Assembly (NCBI GenBank): GCA_001247695.2
Contig: LGRX02035104.1
Location: 21,111 to 85,110, forward strand
Reading direction: 5' to 3'
Source of the DNA: Cymbomonas tetramitiformis
Lineage: Eukaryota > Chlorophyta > Pyramimonadophyceae > Pyramimonadales > Pyramimonadaceae
Length of the DNA: 64,000 nt
Each line of letters opens with the position of its first letter. Within the stretch, counting starts at the first letter, position 1. The translations under genes were made by a program, and so were the position numbers. This document shows positions 11,290 to 20,946 of this stretch, piece by piece. Below the pieces are notes generated by a model. The model worked only from the letters and a program-made list of their open reading frames with translations, made no database searches and was not told the origin of the DNA.

Positions 11290-13290
11290 ATCCCGTGATA
11301 TCGATTTCATGGTGTAGCTCACAACGACTTCCGCAGTTTCGCATGATACGAAAGACCCTACGGATTTTCGGTTCCGGTCGAGATGGGCTGATGCGGAGCA
11401 TTCTAAATGATAGACATATGTATTATGAGCTCAGGAAGCCATCATTTGCATGATGCATCGCGGTGCATCCCGAGATATCAATTTTATGGTGTAGCTCACA
11501 ATGGCTTCTGCAGTTTCGCGTGATATGAAATACCCTACACATTTTCGGTTCCGGTCGAGATGGGCTAGTGCTGAGCATTCCAAATGATAGACTTATGTGT
11601 TATGAGCTCAGGAAGCCATCATATGCACGATGCATCACGGTGCATCCCGAGATATCGATTTAATAGTGTAGCTCACAATGGCTTCCGCAGTTTCGCGTGA
11701 TATGAAATACCCTACATATTTTCGGTTCCGGTCGAGATGGGCTGATGCTGAGCATTCCAAATGATACATATGTGTTATGAGCTCAGGAAGCCATCATATG
11801 CACGATGCATCGCGGTGCATTCCGAGATATCGATTTTATAGTGTAGCTCACAATGGCTTCCGCAGCGTGATATGAAATACCCTACATATTTTCGGTTCCG
11901 GTCGAGATGGGCTGATGCTGAGCATTCCAAATGATAGACTTATGTGTTATGAGCTCAGGAAGCCATCATATGCACGATGCATCGCGGTGCATCCCGAGAT
12001 ATCGATTTTATAGTGTAGCTCACAATGGCTTCCGCAGTTTCGCGTGATATGAAATACCCTACATATTTTCGGTTCCGGTCGAGATGGGCTGATGCTGAGC
12101 ATTCCAAATGATAGACTTATGTGTTATGAGCATAGGAAGCCATCATATGCACGATGCATCACGGTGCATCCCGAGATATTGAATTTTATAGTGTAGCTCA
12201 CAATGGCTTCCGCGTGATATTAAATACCCTACATATTTTCGGTTCCGGTCGAGATGGGCTGATGCTGAGCATTTTAAATGACAGATATATGTGTTATGAG
12301 CTCAGGAAGCCATCCTATTCATGATGCATCGCGGTGCATCCCGTGATATCGATTTCATGGTGTAGCTCACAATGGCTTCCGCGTGATATGAAATACCCTA
12401 CACATTTTCGGTTCCGGTCGAGATGGGCTGATGCGGAGCATTCTAAATGATAGACATATGTATTATGAGCTTAGGAAGCCATCATTTGCATAATGCATCG
12501 CAGTGCATCAATAAATATCGATTTTATGGTGAAACCCACAATGCCTTCCGCAGTTTCGCGTAATCGGGGAAATACCCTACATATTTTCGGTTCCGGTCGA
12601 GATGACCTGATGCGGAGCATCCTAAATGATAGATATATGTGTTATGAGCTCAGGAAGCCATCATATGCATGATGCATCGCGGTGCATCCCGAGATATCGA
12701 TTTTATGGTGTAGCTCACAATGGCTTCCGCAGTTTCGCGTGATATGAAATACCCTACATATTTTCGGTTCCGGTCGAGATGGGCTGATGCTGAGCATTCC
12801 AAATGATAGATATATGTGCTATGAGCTCAGGAAGCCATCATATGCCTGATGGATGGTCGTGTATCAATAGATATCGATTTTATAAAGAAACTCGCATTGG
12901 CTTCCGCAGTTTCGCGTGATATGAAATACCCTACATATTTTCGGTTCCGGTCGAGATGGGCTGATGCTGAGCATTCCAAATGATAGATATATGTGCTATG
13001 AGCTCAGGAAGCCATCATATGCATGATGCATCGCGGTGCATCCATAGATAGCGATTTTATAATGCAGCTCACAATGGCTTCCGCGTGATATGAAATACCC
13101 TACATATTTTCGGTTCCGGTCGAGATGGAGCATTTTAAATGATAGATATATGTGTTATGAGCTCAGGGAGCCATCATATGCCTGATGGATGGTCGTGCAT
13201 CCCGAGATATCGATTTTATAGTGAAACCCAAACTGCCTTCCGCAGTTTTCGCGTAATATGAAATACACTACGCATCAGTTCAGGATATGC
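11290..13290. repeat. Satellite array, about 177-bp monomer, 11 units
   Basis: GGTTCCGGTCGAGATGGG occurs in full or truncated at 11370, 11547, 11724, 11894, 12071, 12241, 12410, 12589, 12766, 12943 and 13112. Spacings are 177 or, where a short block around CAGTTTCG is missing, 169-170. Each monomer also holds GAGCTCAGGAAGCCATC and a short palindrome around GATGCATCGCGGTGCATC. Edge monomers are most diverged, as in an ageing satellite. No coding. Confidence 0.95.
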
Positions 13291-13466
13291 TGATGCTGAG
13301 GGTTCAGAATTATAAATACATTTGACGTAATATCTATGATAACAATATTGCGATATTATCATGTGCATGAAAACAGATTTCATTTGTTTTGACTCATCAT
13401 ACACCGAGGGGAAGATGGGTCGGCCGACCATATCACTTAAATGGTTAGGGTGCGGCCCGAGCATAT

Positions 13467-13567
13467 GTTCTCACCTGCCTATCAGGTGAGAACACGTGCT
13501 TGGGCGTATGGGGCTGTCAGGTTTTGAACCTGAGCTGACTGGGTATTGCCAACCAGATTTCAACCCC
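13467..13567 (-). other. Hairpin plus tRNA-like half-cloverleaf, unit 1
   Basis: On the minus strand GGGGTTG and CAGCCCC can close a 7-bp acceptor-like stem around a T-arm TCAGG-TTCAAAA-CCTGA (13510-13567), leaving room for only one more arm (no D-arm). Immediately 3' on the minus strand is a perfect hairpin (13467-13493, arms GTTCTCACCTG). Same architecture as units 2 and 3. Confidence 0.5.
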
Positions 13568-13803
13568 TCTTAAAATCTCGGCGTTCCAGCGCTGAGGCAC
13601 AAGTCGTGCAAGCTCCGATCGTGGTGTGCTGTGTCACACGGGACTCAAACGGGATCTCAAGCCCGGCAGCTTGTGCTGCAGGCACGGGTCGCGCGGTGCA
13701 GTGCCCACTCTTTGCGAAACACCGTTCATATAAAGGAATAAACGGCACATCATACAATGCTATATGTGGGGCAAGTGCTTGGCCTTAATACTTTTAAGGC
13801 GAG

Positions 13804-13907
13804 GCTCGGGTACATGACTTCGTGCCCGAGAGCGTGTACCCGAGCGCCGGGGCTGTCAGGTTTTTAACCTGAACTGACCGTGTTCTCATCGGTCGGACTG
13901 CAGCCCC
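13804..13907 (-). other. Hairpin plus tRNA-like half-cloverleaf, unit 2
   Basis: Minus-strand GGGGCTG / CAGCCCC acceptor-like stem (13849-13907), T-arm TCAGG-TTAAAAA-CCTGA and a 5-bp arm GACCG/CGGTC. Its adjoining hairpin (13804-13814 with 13835-13845, arm GCTCGGGTACA) has a sequence unrelated to that of unit 1 but the same position. Confidence 0.5.
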
Positions 13908-14062
13908 TCTTATGATTGTAAGCACACCTGATATGTTCATGTTACAGGTACACAGATGCTGTGCCGTGCCGCGTTAGGAGGGATCCCATAAAAGGTTGCT
14001 CGAGTGGAACACCAGGCAGCGTTATTCGTGCCCGGGGAATATTGAATGCTTTCTATCGAGAT

Positions 14063-14353
14063 CAGGGAAGATATCTTACCCCGATTGGCCGGCCCCGGGC
14101 CGAACTGAGTCGCCAAAATGAGGCCCGGGCCGAAGAGGGACCGAAAGAGAAATTGCTTTGGGGCCGAACCAATTTGGCGCAAATTTCTAAAAATTTGATG
14201 AAAATTTTGCGATTTTTGCATTTTCCCATACTTAAGATTAAAATTTTCGCGCCTGCGGCGGGCATTTTGTAGTTCGGACCGGGCGGGCCGAAGACGGGCC
14301 GAAAGAATTTTTGATTTGGGGCCGTACCAGCTCAACGGAAGATATCTTCCCTG
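14063..14353. mobile_element. hAT-type MITE, 291 bp
   Basis: Ends CAGGGAAGATATCTT / AAGATATCTTCCCTG with an exact 8-bp target duplication ATCGAGAT at 14055-14062 and 14354-14361. The interior has an AT-rich centre flanked by GGCCCGGGCCGAA-type tracts, like the MITE at 5668. No ORF of note. It inserted just beside the hairpin of tRNA-like unit 3. Confidence 0.9.
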
Positions 14354-14360
14354 ATCGAGA

Positions 14361-14472
14361 TTCGAGTACATGTTCTCAGTTTGCAAACCGAGAACATGTA
14401 CTCGAACTTGGGGCTGTCGGGATTTGAACCTGGGACACTGCAGCCACTACAGCCTATACCGACTACACAACC
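14361..14472 (-). other. Hairpin plus tRNA-like sequence, unit 3
   Basis: A 17-bp-arm hairpin (14361-14377 with 14390-14406) directly precedes GGGGCTGTCGGG (14410) on the plus strand. The minus strand reads a T-arm-like GGTTCAAATCCC and a D-arm-like GTAGTCGGTATA, but the acceptor pairing is imperfect. Diverged member of the same series. Confidence 0.45.
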
Positions 14473-14482
14473 AGGGGTGCAA

Positions 14483-14551
14483 GTGATATCTCAGACTCGA
14501 ACTGAGACCTCCGGACTGAGTGTCCAGCGCTCTGAATTGAGCTAATATCAC
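14483..14551 (-). tRNA. tRNA-like cloverleaf 1 (69 nt)
   Basis: Read on the minus strand every nucleotide fits a cloverleaf: acceptor GTGATAT/ATATCAC (7 of 7), TA, D-arm GCTC-AATTCA-GAGC, anticodon arm CTGGA-CACTCAG-TCCGG, AGGT, T-arm CTCAG-TTCGAGT-CTGAG. Oddities are A instead of U at position 33 and no GG in the short D-loop, so a working tRNA (nominal anticodon CTC) is doubtful. It may be an organelle-like or tRNA-derived repeat. Confidence 0.5.
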
Positions 14552-14687
14552 AAAAAAGGATGCGTCTATGATCCGCAACGGAAACGCCTGCGCTCACGAA
14601 CCCAGCTGGGATGCAGCAGAGCACCCTTGCAAGACAGGCGAGAGAAAGCCCTAAGCTAGAAGATAGGCGTACTCGTAAAGCGTGGAA

Positions 14688-14754
14688 GTAATATCTCAGA
14701 GTCACACTAAGACCTCCGAATGTAAAAACCGGCGCTCTTTTGAGCTAGTATCAC
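14688..14754 (-). tRNA. tRNA-like cloverleaf 2, degenerate (67 nt)
   Basis: Same plan 205 bp downstream: D-arm GCTC-AAAA-GAGC, anticodon arm CCGGT-TTTTACA-TTCGG, T-stem CTTAG/CTGAG, but mismatched acceptor and a T-loop (TGTGACT) that has lost TTC. A decayed copy. Confidence 0.4.
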
Positions 14755-14894
14755 CGAAAAGATGGCTTCCGAAGAAGGACCTGCAGCGGACTCGAAAGCA
14801 GTCACTGACGCTCAAAGGTACTGCAGAAAGTGCTTACGGCTCCGCGAACGTACCTGCCAGCGATATTTCCTGAACGGCCTCACCGTGGAAGTGG

Positions 14895-14963
14895 GTGACA
14901 ACTCAGAATCGAACTGAGACCTCTGGAAAAGGTTTCCAGCGCTCTTTCTTGAGCTAATGTCAC
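14895..14963 (-). tRNA. tRNA-like cloverleaf 3 (69 nt)
   Basis: Acceptor GTGACAT/TTGTCAC (6 of 7), D-arm GCTC-AAGAAA-GAGC, anticodon arm CTGGA-AACCTTT-TCCAG (5 of 5), T-arm CTCAG-TTCGATT-CTGAG. Against copy 1, acceptor pair 5 changes from T-A to C-G on both sides, a compensatory change. A again replaces U33. It lies 207 bp from copy 2. Confidence 0.5.
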
Positions 14964-15255
14964 AACAATGTGCCGTTCTCCCTGAAAATGGTGCACAGCA
15001 AGACGGGCGTGCCGTACGTTTGTGAGAAAATCCTGATTGGGGCACCTCGTTGTGGACTGCAGCTGAGAAAAATAAGCGCTTCGCAGACATCCCTACACAA
15101 ACCCGGCAAATAGCCCAGTGATACTGTGTGCGCTTGTTACGGATGCTCGACTCCCCGCAAAACTCTCGCGCGATAGAACACAATAAGCAACGTCAATACG
15201 AAGGCTGCTAAAACTTTCACAGGAGCAGCCTCACAAAAATGTAACGGGCGTTGGC
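14964..15255. other. Non-coding stretch
   Basis: Spacer after the third tRNA-like copy; no gene seen. Confidence 0.35.
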
Positions 15256-15480
15256 TGGAAAGCATTCACCCAGATGCATGAGAGTGCTGCAACAAAATAT
15301 TGGTGCATCCATCCTGGTGAATGAGTGGCCGGTGCGGCACGGCAGTGTTGGTGCATTCACCCTGTGTTATGAATGGCCAGTGTTGCAACTCATTGTTGCT
15401 GCATTCACCCAGATGCATGAGTGTGCTACAGCAAAATACGGGTGCATTCATCCTGATGCATCTGTTGCCAATGCTACAAC
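15256..15480. repeat. Minisatellite, about 54-bp period
   Basis: Four to five diverged units of the GGTGCATTCACCCAGATGCA type followed by GTGTGCTRCARCAAAAT or GGCCAGTGTTGCAAC. Open frames here are repeat translations. Confidence 0.7.
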
Positions 15481-15619
15481 TGCGGTGCGGAATCAATAGA
15501 ACAATCATCTGGAAAAGTGACACGAGTAACTATGTCGATAATTTTCACGATGTGGACACAATCGGAAATTAACCGCAAGTGATTTGCACGTGCAGAACAT
15601 TTACGGGGAATATCGTGGT

Positions 15620-15759
15620 TACAAAATTAACAGGGGTAATACCCAATTGGAAAGTTTCCACGGAAGTTGCCAAATCGGATAGATATCGCAAGTGGTTTTC
15701 ACAATCGGTAAAGTTACGGGGAAGTTGCACAATCGGAAAAGTTATACTAAATTATGTAA
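15620..15759. repeat. Minisatellite of AATCGGTAAAGTTAC type, left block
   Basis: Diverged units around CACAATCGGTAAAGTTAC. The same array continues at 19622-19830 in the same orientation, so the element at 15760-19621 inserted inside it. Confidence 0.75.
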
Positions 15760-16082
15760 GGGAAAATACTTATTCAGGAATAGAAATTCCTCGTTTTCGG
15801 GAATAAGTCCTTACAGTAGAGCTAATGGCTATTCGCGGAATAGACTTTCGACATGTGACATTCCCAGAAAGCTCGATGCTCGATTACCGTTGAATTTTTT
15901 CGATTACTTGATTTCGATGCGGCGATTTCTGGCGAAGTCCTAGACACCCGTGTGACATCATGAGTCGCAAACGCTGAATGTCTCAGTGAACAGAGCCGTT
16001 CGTAAGTTATTAAGTATGGAAAAATAGGTAATCGCTTGCCCGCCCCAACTTTGTTGCGCTACTGCAGGCACACACCCTTGTG

Positions 16083-18890
16083 AAAAAGAAAAAGAAAAAG
16101 AGACACCCTTGGACGGGGTGTGGGGCTTTGTGAGTCCCCTTGACTCTTTCTTCTTTGTCCCTTAGTCTGGTTCCTTGTCTACTTTTGTTCTATATAGTCT
16201 GTTTAGGCTTACTGCATATCCTGTCGCTAGGTCGTGTATTTTCCTGAGTAGGTGTAGAGCTTCTTGTTTATCGAATCCTAAATGTTTGGTCAGTATTTTC
16301 TCCGTGTGTTCGTATATCGTTCCCGTGTTGCCGAATACCATCACGTGTAGCGTTACCTTGTAGCCATATAATTCCAGTAGCTTTACCAGCGGTGTGTATT
16401 TTGTGTACTTCGTCTTTAGTGCTTCCTCCCAACTCATTTCGTCTGTGTATGTTACCTCTATCAGGTGTATGTGGCCCGCTTCCGTCATTGCCTTTTGGTG
16501 TGTGTACCCAGGCTGCTCATTCCCCTTTTCAGTTCCCTCAAGCATTACTATGTCCACGTAGTGTGGTATGGTGTCCTTTCCGTGCTCTGGTGCCGGTGTG
16601 TTTCGTCCGTCCAGTCTGCATTGCCCCCTCGTGAGGAGGAAGTCTTCTATTGGCCTTCCGTTGTTCATTCCTTTCCCTTTTTTCCCCGCATGGGTTCTTA
16701 TTACGCATCCTCCTTTCCTGCCTTTGCTAATTGCTTTTGCTATCATTTTGGTGGTCTCATCCGACCTGCTTATTACCATGTTCTTTATCTCCCTCTCTGT
16801 GCATCCTCCCAGCACATGGGCTGTGCGTATGAATCCTCCCGCGTTTACTTGTCTGGGCATCCCGCAGCATTTGCATTTTTGCGGCCTTCTCCCTCCTTGC
16901 TGCTTTTTGTATGGTCCTGCTGGTAGTTTGTTCGCCCGGCATCTTAGCAGGACTGTCACGTCATGCTCGTTTAGGTATTCTGTTCCCTTCTTCCAGTATG
17001 CATTGGAGAGCTTATGCATGGCTTTATCACCTTTCAGGTGCTGCATGTATTTTTCTGGCTTTTCTCGTGTTGCTGTCAGTATTTTTTCCATCGAGGCCCT
17101 CCTCCATTCCTTCACTTGGTGTACTTCCTTTTGCGCTGCTTCCTGGTCCTGTACCATTTCCTGGAGTGCTCTCCATTCTTCCTGTGCTTCCTCCTGTTGT
17201 TGGGCCATTTCTCTGAGCTCGGCTGCGGTGTCCTGCTGTGTTGTCATGTCCATATTCTGTGTTTCCGGTAGCTTCAGTTTCTGAGTTGACCCTTGTGCAG
17301 TTTCTCCTTGGGCTTCCCTCGGCCCTTCAGCTTCCCGTAGGGCTGGTTGGTCGAATTCTGCCTGGCTTTGGGTTCTTCTTCGTTTTTGTCTTTCTCCCTG
17401 TTCTAATGCCTCCTCTTTCTGTATTGTTCTTGTCTTCCATGCCTCTTCCTTATTCAATTCTACCTCCCGTGTGCTCTCTCGCCCTTGCCCCCTCTTTTGT
17501 TTAGCTTGTTGTGCTGTTTGTACTTGCTGCTCCTGTATTAATGCCTCCTCCTCTTGTCGTTCCATCCTCTGCAGTTCCAATTCCTCTTCCTGCTCCTGTT
17601 GCCATTCTGGTTCGTCGGGCCAGGTGTCTGCCCAGGCTGTTTCTATTTCAGTAGGCTCCCGGTTTTTTTGTGCGTATTCTGCCTCCGTCCTCTCAATGCG
17701 TTGTCTTTTGGTCTCCCATTCTTCTGGCCCGGTTTCTAGTTTCCTTTTTAGTCTTTGTATTATGTTTGTTTTTCCCGTCATTTTTGCCTCCCTCACCTTT
17801 TTTGTTACGTGGTTGAGTATTGCTTGGTGTCCTTCCAGTTGTCTACCTGTGGTCTCGCATATTGCCAGTAGCATCACTGTATCCGTGTTGTCGTGGTTAA
17901 GGCCGTATTCCCCTTCTTCACAGGCCCTTTTTGCCACCTCGTCCGCCATTTCATTCCCATGTATTCCCACATGCGCTTTGACCTTATATAGGGCCACTTT
18001 TGTTCCTTCCTTATTTAGCATTTGTATTTGTTTCATTATTTTCCACAGTATGTCCCTGTGTACATGCCTTTCCAGCGTGTGCGGCCTTCTTTTCATGTTT
18101 TGTATTTGGTAGAGGGAGGTTAGACTATCCGTGCATATGCTGACTTTTTCTTCTCCCGAGTTTGAGTCTAGTGTCAGTGCCATATATATGGCAGTGAGCT
18201 CCGCCCTGTTAACAGTTTGGCAGCGTCCGACCCATCTTTGCATGTGGTTCATTGCCCGTTCCCCTCTTGGGTCCCAGACTCCTGCCGCCGTTACTTCCTC
18301 GACTTCCCCGTTTTCCTTTTTGACTTTTCTTTGGCTTCCATCTGTGTAGACCATATTGTTTCTGTTATGCTTCCTGTGGGGCTCTGGGTATCCTTTTCCT
18401 TGGTTGTCCCACCTGCTTTCTGGTGGTGGTTCTGCTTTCTCCATTTCACCCCTTTCCCACTGCAGCCATTGGTCCCCGTTTATGTCCTCTTCCGTTGTGT
18501 CTGGGCCCGTAAATTGTAGTGCCCATCTTCTTAGGGCGTCTCTGTTTATTTCCTCCCTACTCCATGTGGTGTTAGCTCTTAGTACGTCCATAGTTGTTGG
18601 CCTCGGCCCCCTGTCCCCTCCTCTGTGCTCCCCTTCTTTTTTCCTGTCTTCCATCCACCGGTCAATTATCTCCTCTGTGTGGTTTTCCAGGTGGCCGCCT
18701 GGCAGTGCTTGCATGACCGGTAGTTCATGGTTCATCCATGGCGCGGAGTCTATGACGCAATCCTTCTCCCATTCTGTAATTGACCTAGGTCGCCTGTCCG
18801 CATCCTTGAGGGTAAGAGGCCTGTGCATGTAGCATGCTCTGCCTATCGTCCTGACTTTGCTTTGCGGGCACTTGAGAAGGGCCTTGCTGA
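16083..18890 (-). mobile_element. 5'-truncated Dualen-like LINE
   Basis: This corresponds to the last 2.8 kb of the full-length LINE at 27257-43271. The 3' end (left side) shows the same paired hairpins (16101-16141) and a tail of CTTTTT units read on the minus strand (16083-16100). Homology to the full copy ends at 18890, where satellite-type sequence TTTCGTGCGC begins, a typical LINE 5' truncation. No clean target duplication was found. Confidence 0.9.
16162..18828 (-). pseudogene. Dualen Pol C-terminus: RNase H and restriction-like endonuclease
   Basis: An 888-codon intact frame from an internal ATG; the coding frame continues upstream to the truncation at 18890, so the product lacks the protease, AP endonuclease and RT. 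An RNase H domain (YTDGSQ, NRAELTAIY, CTDSLTSLYQ, KVKAHVGIHGNEMADE) comes first. A long Glu/Gln/Arg-rich linker differs in sequence from the full copy. The C-terminus has a Cys/His cluster (KCKCCGMPRQVN..HVLGGC) and a restriction-like endonuclease core (PHYVDIVMLEG, HLIEVTYTDE, LKTKYTKYTPL). No stop or frameshift has accumulated, so the insertion is recent or of an active family. Confidence 0.85.
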
Positions 18891-19302
18891 GTTTCGTGCG
18901 CTAGAACGCACGGAAAGGCCCTGACTGTTTGGTATTTTTGGGTGTGGGTACATTAAAACCCAAACCCAAAAAGCTCAATGCTAAGATGCGCTTGTTTCGA
19001 GTATACTTAATGAAAGTGCTTGCGCATAAGAGGGTGAACTGATATTACTATCGATAATATCAGTGTCAAGTTTTGTGCGCTGAAACGCAAGAAAACCCCT
19101 CGACTGCCAAGCTTTCATCCCATGGGGGTCGACCACATTTAAACCGCATCAACTTAGCTTGCAGTCGCGACTGCAAACGAAGCTGATGCGGTTGCGGATG
19201 GGGTCGTTCAAGAGCTCAAAAGAAAGGTATTTTCCTTGTAAATAAATATATACTCGTTACGAATGTTGAAAAAAATTGTACTTCATGTAATGTGATCAAA
19301 AT
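18891..19302. repeat. Satellite relic and 52-bp near-palindrome
   Basis: 18891-18985 matches the conserved core of the 185-bp satellite (TTTCGTGCGCTAGAACGCAC, then a CCCAAACCCAAA block). 19141-19192 is an imperfect palindrome centred on GCAGTCGCGACTGC with arms running from AACCGCATCA to TGATGCGGTT. The reverse complement of the palindrome lies at 26749-26800 with the same three arm mismatches. Confidence 0.75.
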
Positions 19303-19621
19303 CACAAGGGTGTGTGCCTGCAGTAGCGCAACAAAGTTGGGGCGGGCAAGCGATCACCTATTTTTCCATACTTAATAACTTACGAACGGCTCTGTTCACT
19401 GAGACATTCAGCGTTTGCGACTCATGATGTCACACGTTGAACACGCGAGTTAGGACTTCGCCAGAAATCGCCGCATCAAAATCAAGTAATCGAAAAAATT
19501 CAAGTAATCGAGCATCGAGCTTTCCGGGAATGTCACATGTCGAAAATCTATTCCCCGAATAGCCATTATGGACTTATTCCCGAAAACGAGGAAATTCTAT
19601 TCCTCCCGAAATACAATTCCG

Positions 19622-19830
19622 TTATGTAATCGGTAAAGTTACACGGATGTTTCCAAATCGGGTAAATATTGCAAGTGGTTTACACAATCGGTAAAGTTAC
19701 AGGGAGGTTGCACAATCAGAGAAGTTACACTAAGTTATGTAATCGGTAAAGTTACACAGAAGTTACCAAATCGGGTAAAGATCGCAAGTGATGTTCACAA
19801 TCGGTAAAGTTACAATGAAGTTCTACACTG
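19622..19830. repeat. Minisatellite of AATCGGTAAAGTTAC type, right block
   Basis: Five or so units of the 40-bp type TTATGTAATCGGTAAAGTT with ACAC and AAATCGGGTAAA variants. Confidence 0.8.
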
Positions 19831-20171
19831 GAAAACTACTACACAAGAACCACCAAAGTTTCACAACGTTGGCAATTACACTTAAGGTACAAATTGTGTA
19901 TACAAGTCTCTATTGTTTCCTTTTAAAATTGCTTGAAGCCTCAACTCGAATGACACTACACTGTTGTACTATATACCATATTCAGTTCAGGGCACGTGTC
20001 ATGCGTGAGAGCTAGCACAACTAGTATGTATGTCGTCGGTAGCCATCGTGTTGATATAGGTCTCTAGGGACTCGTCGCAAAAGTGCACCATCGCGTCCGT
20101 GCAAGGACCATCGGAAGTCAAGGGCTATTCTATTGTAGTACACAATAACTTGAACTTCTCCTGAAGGACAA
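19831..20171. other. Non-coding stretch
   Basis: No gene or repeat recognised. Confidence 0.3.
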
Positions 20172-20175
20172 AAAC

Positions 20176-20202
<27 letters not shown>
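20172..20202. repeat. CA dinucleotide microsatellite
   Basis: About 15 uninterrupted CA units. 20203-20398 beyond it holds nothing I can name. Confidence 0.95.
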
Positions 20203-20207
<5 letters not shown>

Positions 20208-20398
20208 TACTAATGACTAATTCTTCCGTACTTTGTTAGTCATAAATTCACTCGAGCAAAATGTTGGCATAAGTTTAGCCTAGGCACGCTGGTGAGTGGG
20301 TGAGCGTGCTCGAGGCGCACGCTAGTGGGTGGGTGAACCACAATTCTTTTAGAGTGTTATAGGACGTTAAATTTCAAAAATATTACCTTGTAAATCAT

Positions 20399-20945
20399 TG
20401 GGGGGGGGCTTTGGGCCTTTGAGCCTGAGAGAGGGGGCGCTGTGGCCTCGGGGGCGCGCTGTGGCCTCGGGGGCGCGGCGGCCTCGGGGGCGCGTCGTGG
20501 CCTCGGGGGCGCGCTGTGGCCTCGGGGGCGCGCTGTGGCCTCGGGGGCGCGTTGTGGCCTCGGGGGCGCGTTGTGGCCTCGGCGGCGCTGGCCTCGGGGG
20601 CCTTGGCCTCGAGAACATTGCCCTCGGGGGCACTGGCCTTGGGGGCCTTGGCCTCGGGGGCCTCGGCCTTGGGGGCCTTGGGGGCCTTGGCCTTGGGGGC
20701 CTTGGCTTTTGGGGACGTGGTCTTGGGGGCTTGGCCTTGGGGGCGTGGGCCTTGGGGGCGTTGGCCTCGGGGCCCTTGGCCTTGGGGGCGGTAGCATGTG
20801 GGGCGTTGGCTTGAGGGGCGTTGGCACGGGGCGTTGTCGTGGGGGCGGCCGGGGGGCCGGCCTCGGGGGCAGCCTTGGCCTTGGGCGCAGTGGTCGGGGG
20901 GCGGCCGGGGGGCCGGCGGGGGGGCGTTGGCCGGGGGGGCTGGAT
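20399..20945. repeat. G-rich minisatellite of GGCCTYGGGGGC type
   Basis: About 540 bp built from 12-bp GGCCTTGGGGGC and 19-bp GTGGCCTCGGGGGCGCGCT units, with almost all G on the plus strand. Long open frames exist on both strands because stops are rare in such sequence. A short block of the same type recurs at 21507-21555 before the second copy of the next repeat. Confidence 0.93.
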
Positions 20946-20946
20946 G

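Larger units (their letters stand above)
15760..19621. mobile_element. Composite TIR DNA transposon, 3.86 kb
   Basis: Inverted arms of roughly 300 bp (about 15777-16082 and 19303-19604) share blocks such as GGAATAGAA..TTCCTCGTTTTCG and GTCGCAAACGCT. The 8-bp direct repeat TTATGTAA lies at 15752-15759 and 19622-19629, and the AATCGG minisatellite continues on both sides. Between the arms lie a truncated Dualen LINE on the minus strand, a relic of the 185-bp satellite and a 52-bp near-palindrome. No transposase was seen. The inner part of the left arm is missing where the LINE tail begins. A partial relative lies at 26480-26840. Confidence 0.75.

Noticed and set aside
9436..11290. Small AT-rich ORFs of 60-140 codons
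   Set aside because: Within a MITE-like element or AT-rich spacer, without recognisable sequence features.
8131..13290. Regularly spaced repeats as a possible CRISPR array
   Set aside because: Units are tandem without unique short spacers, no cas genes exist, and the DNA is eukaryotic.
14483..14963. Functional nuclear tRNA genes with anticodons CTC, TTA and CCT
   Set aside because: U33 and the D-loop GG are missing in the best copies and one copy is badly mismatched; described only as tRNA-like.
16083..18890. Target-site duplication for the truncated Dualen copy
   Set aside because: The left flank (CCCTTGTG) and right flank (TTTCGTGC) share no direct repeat; later deletion or recombination is likelier.
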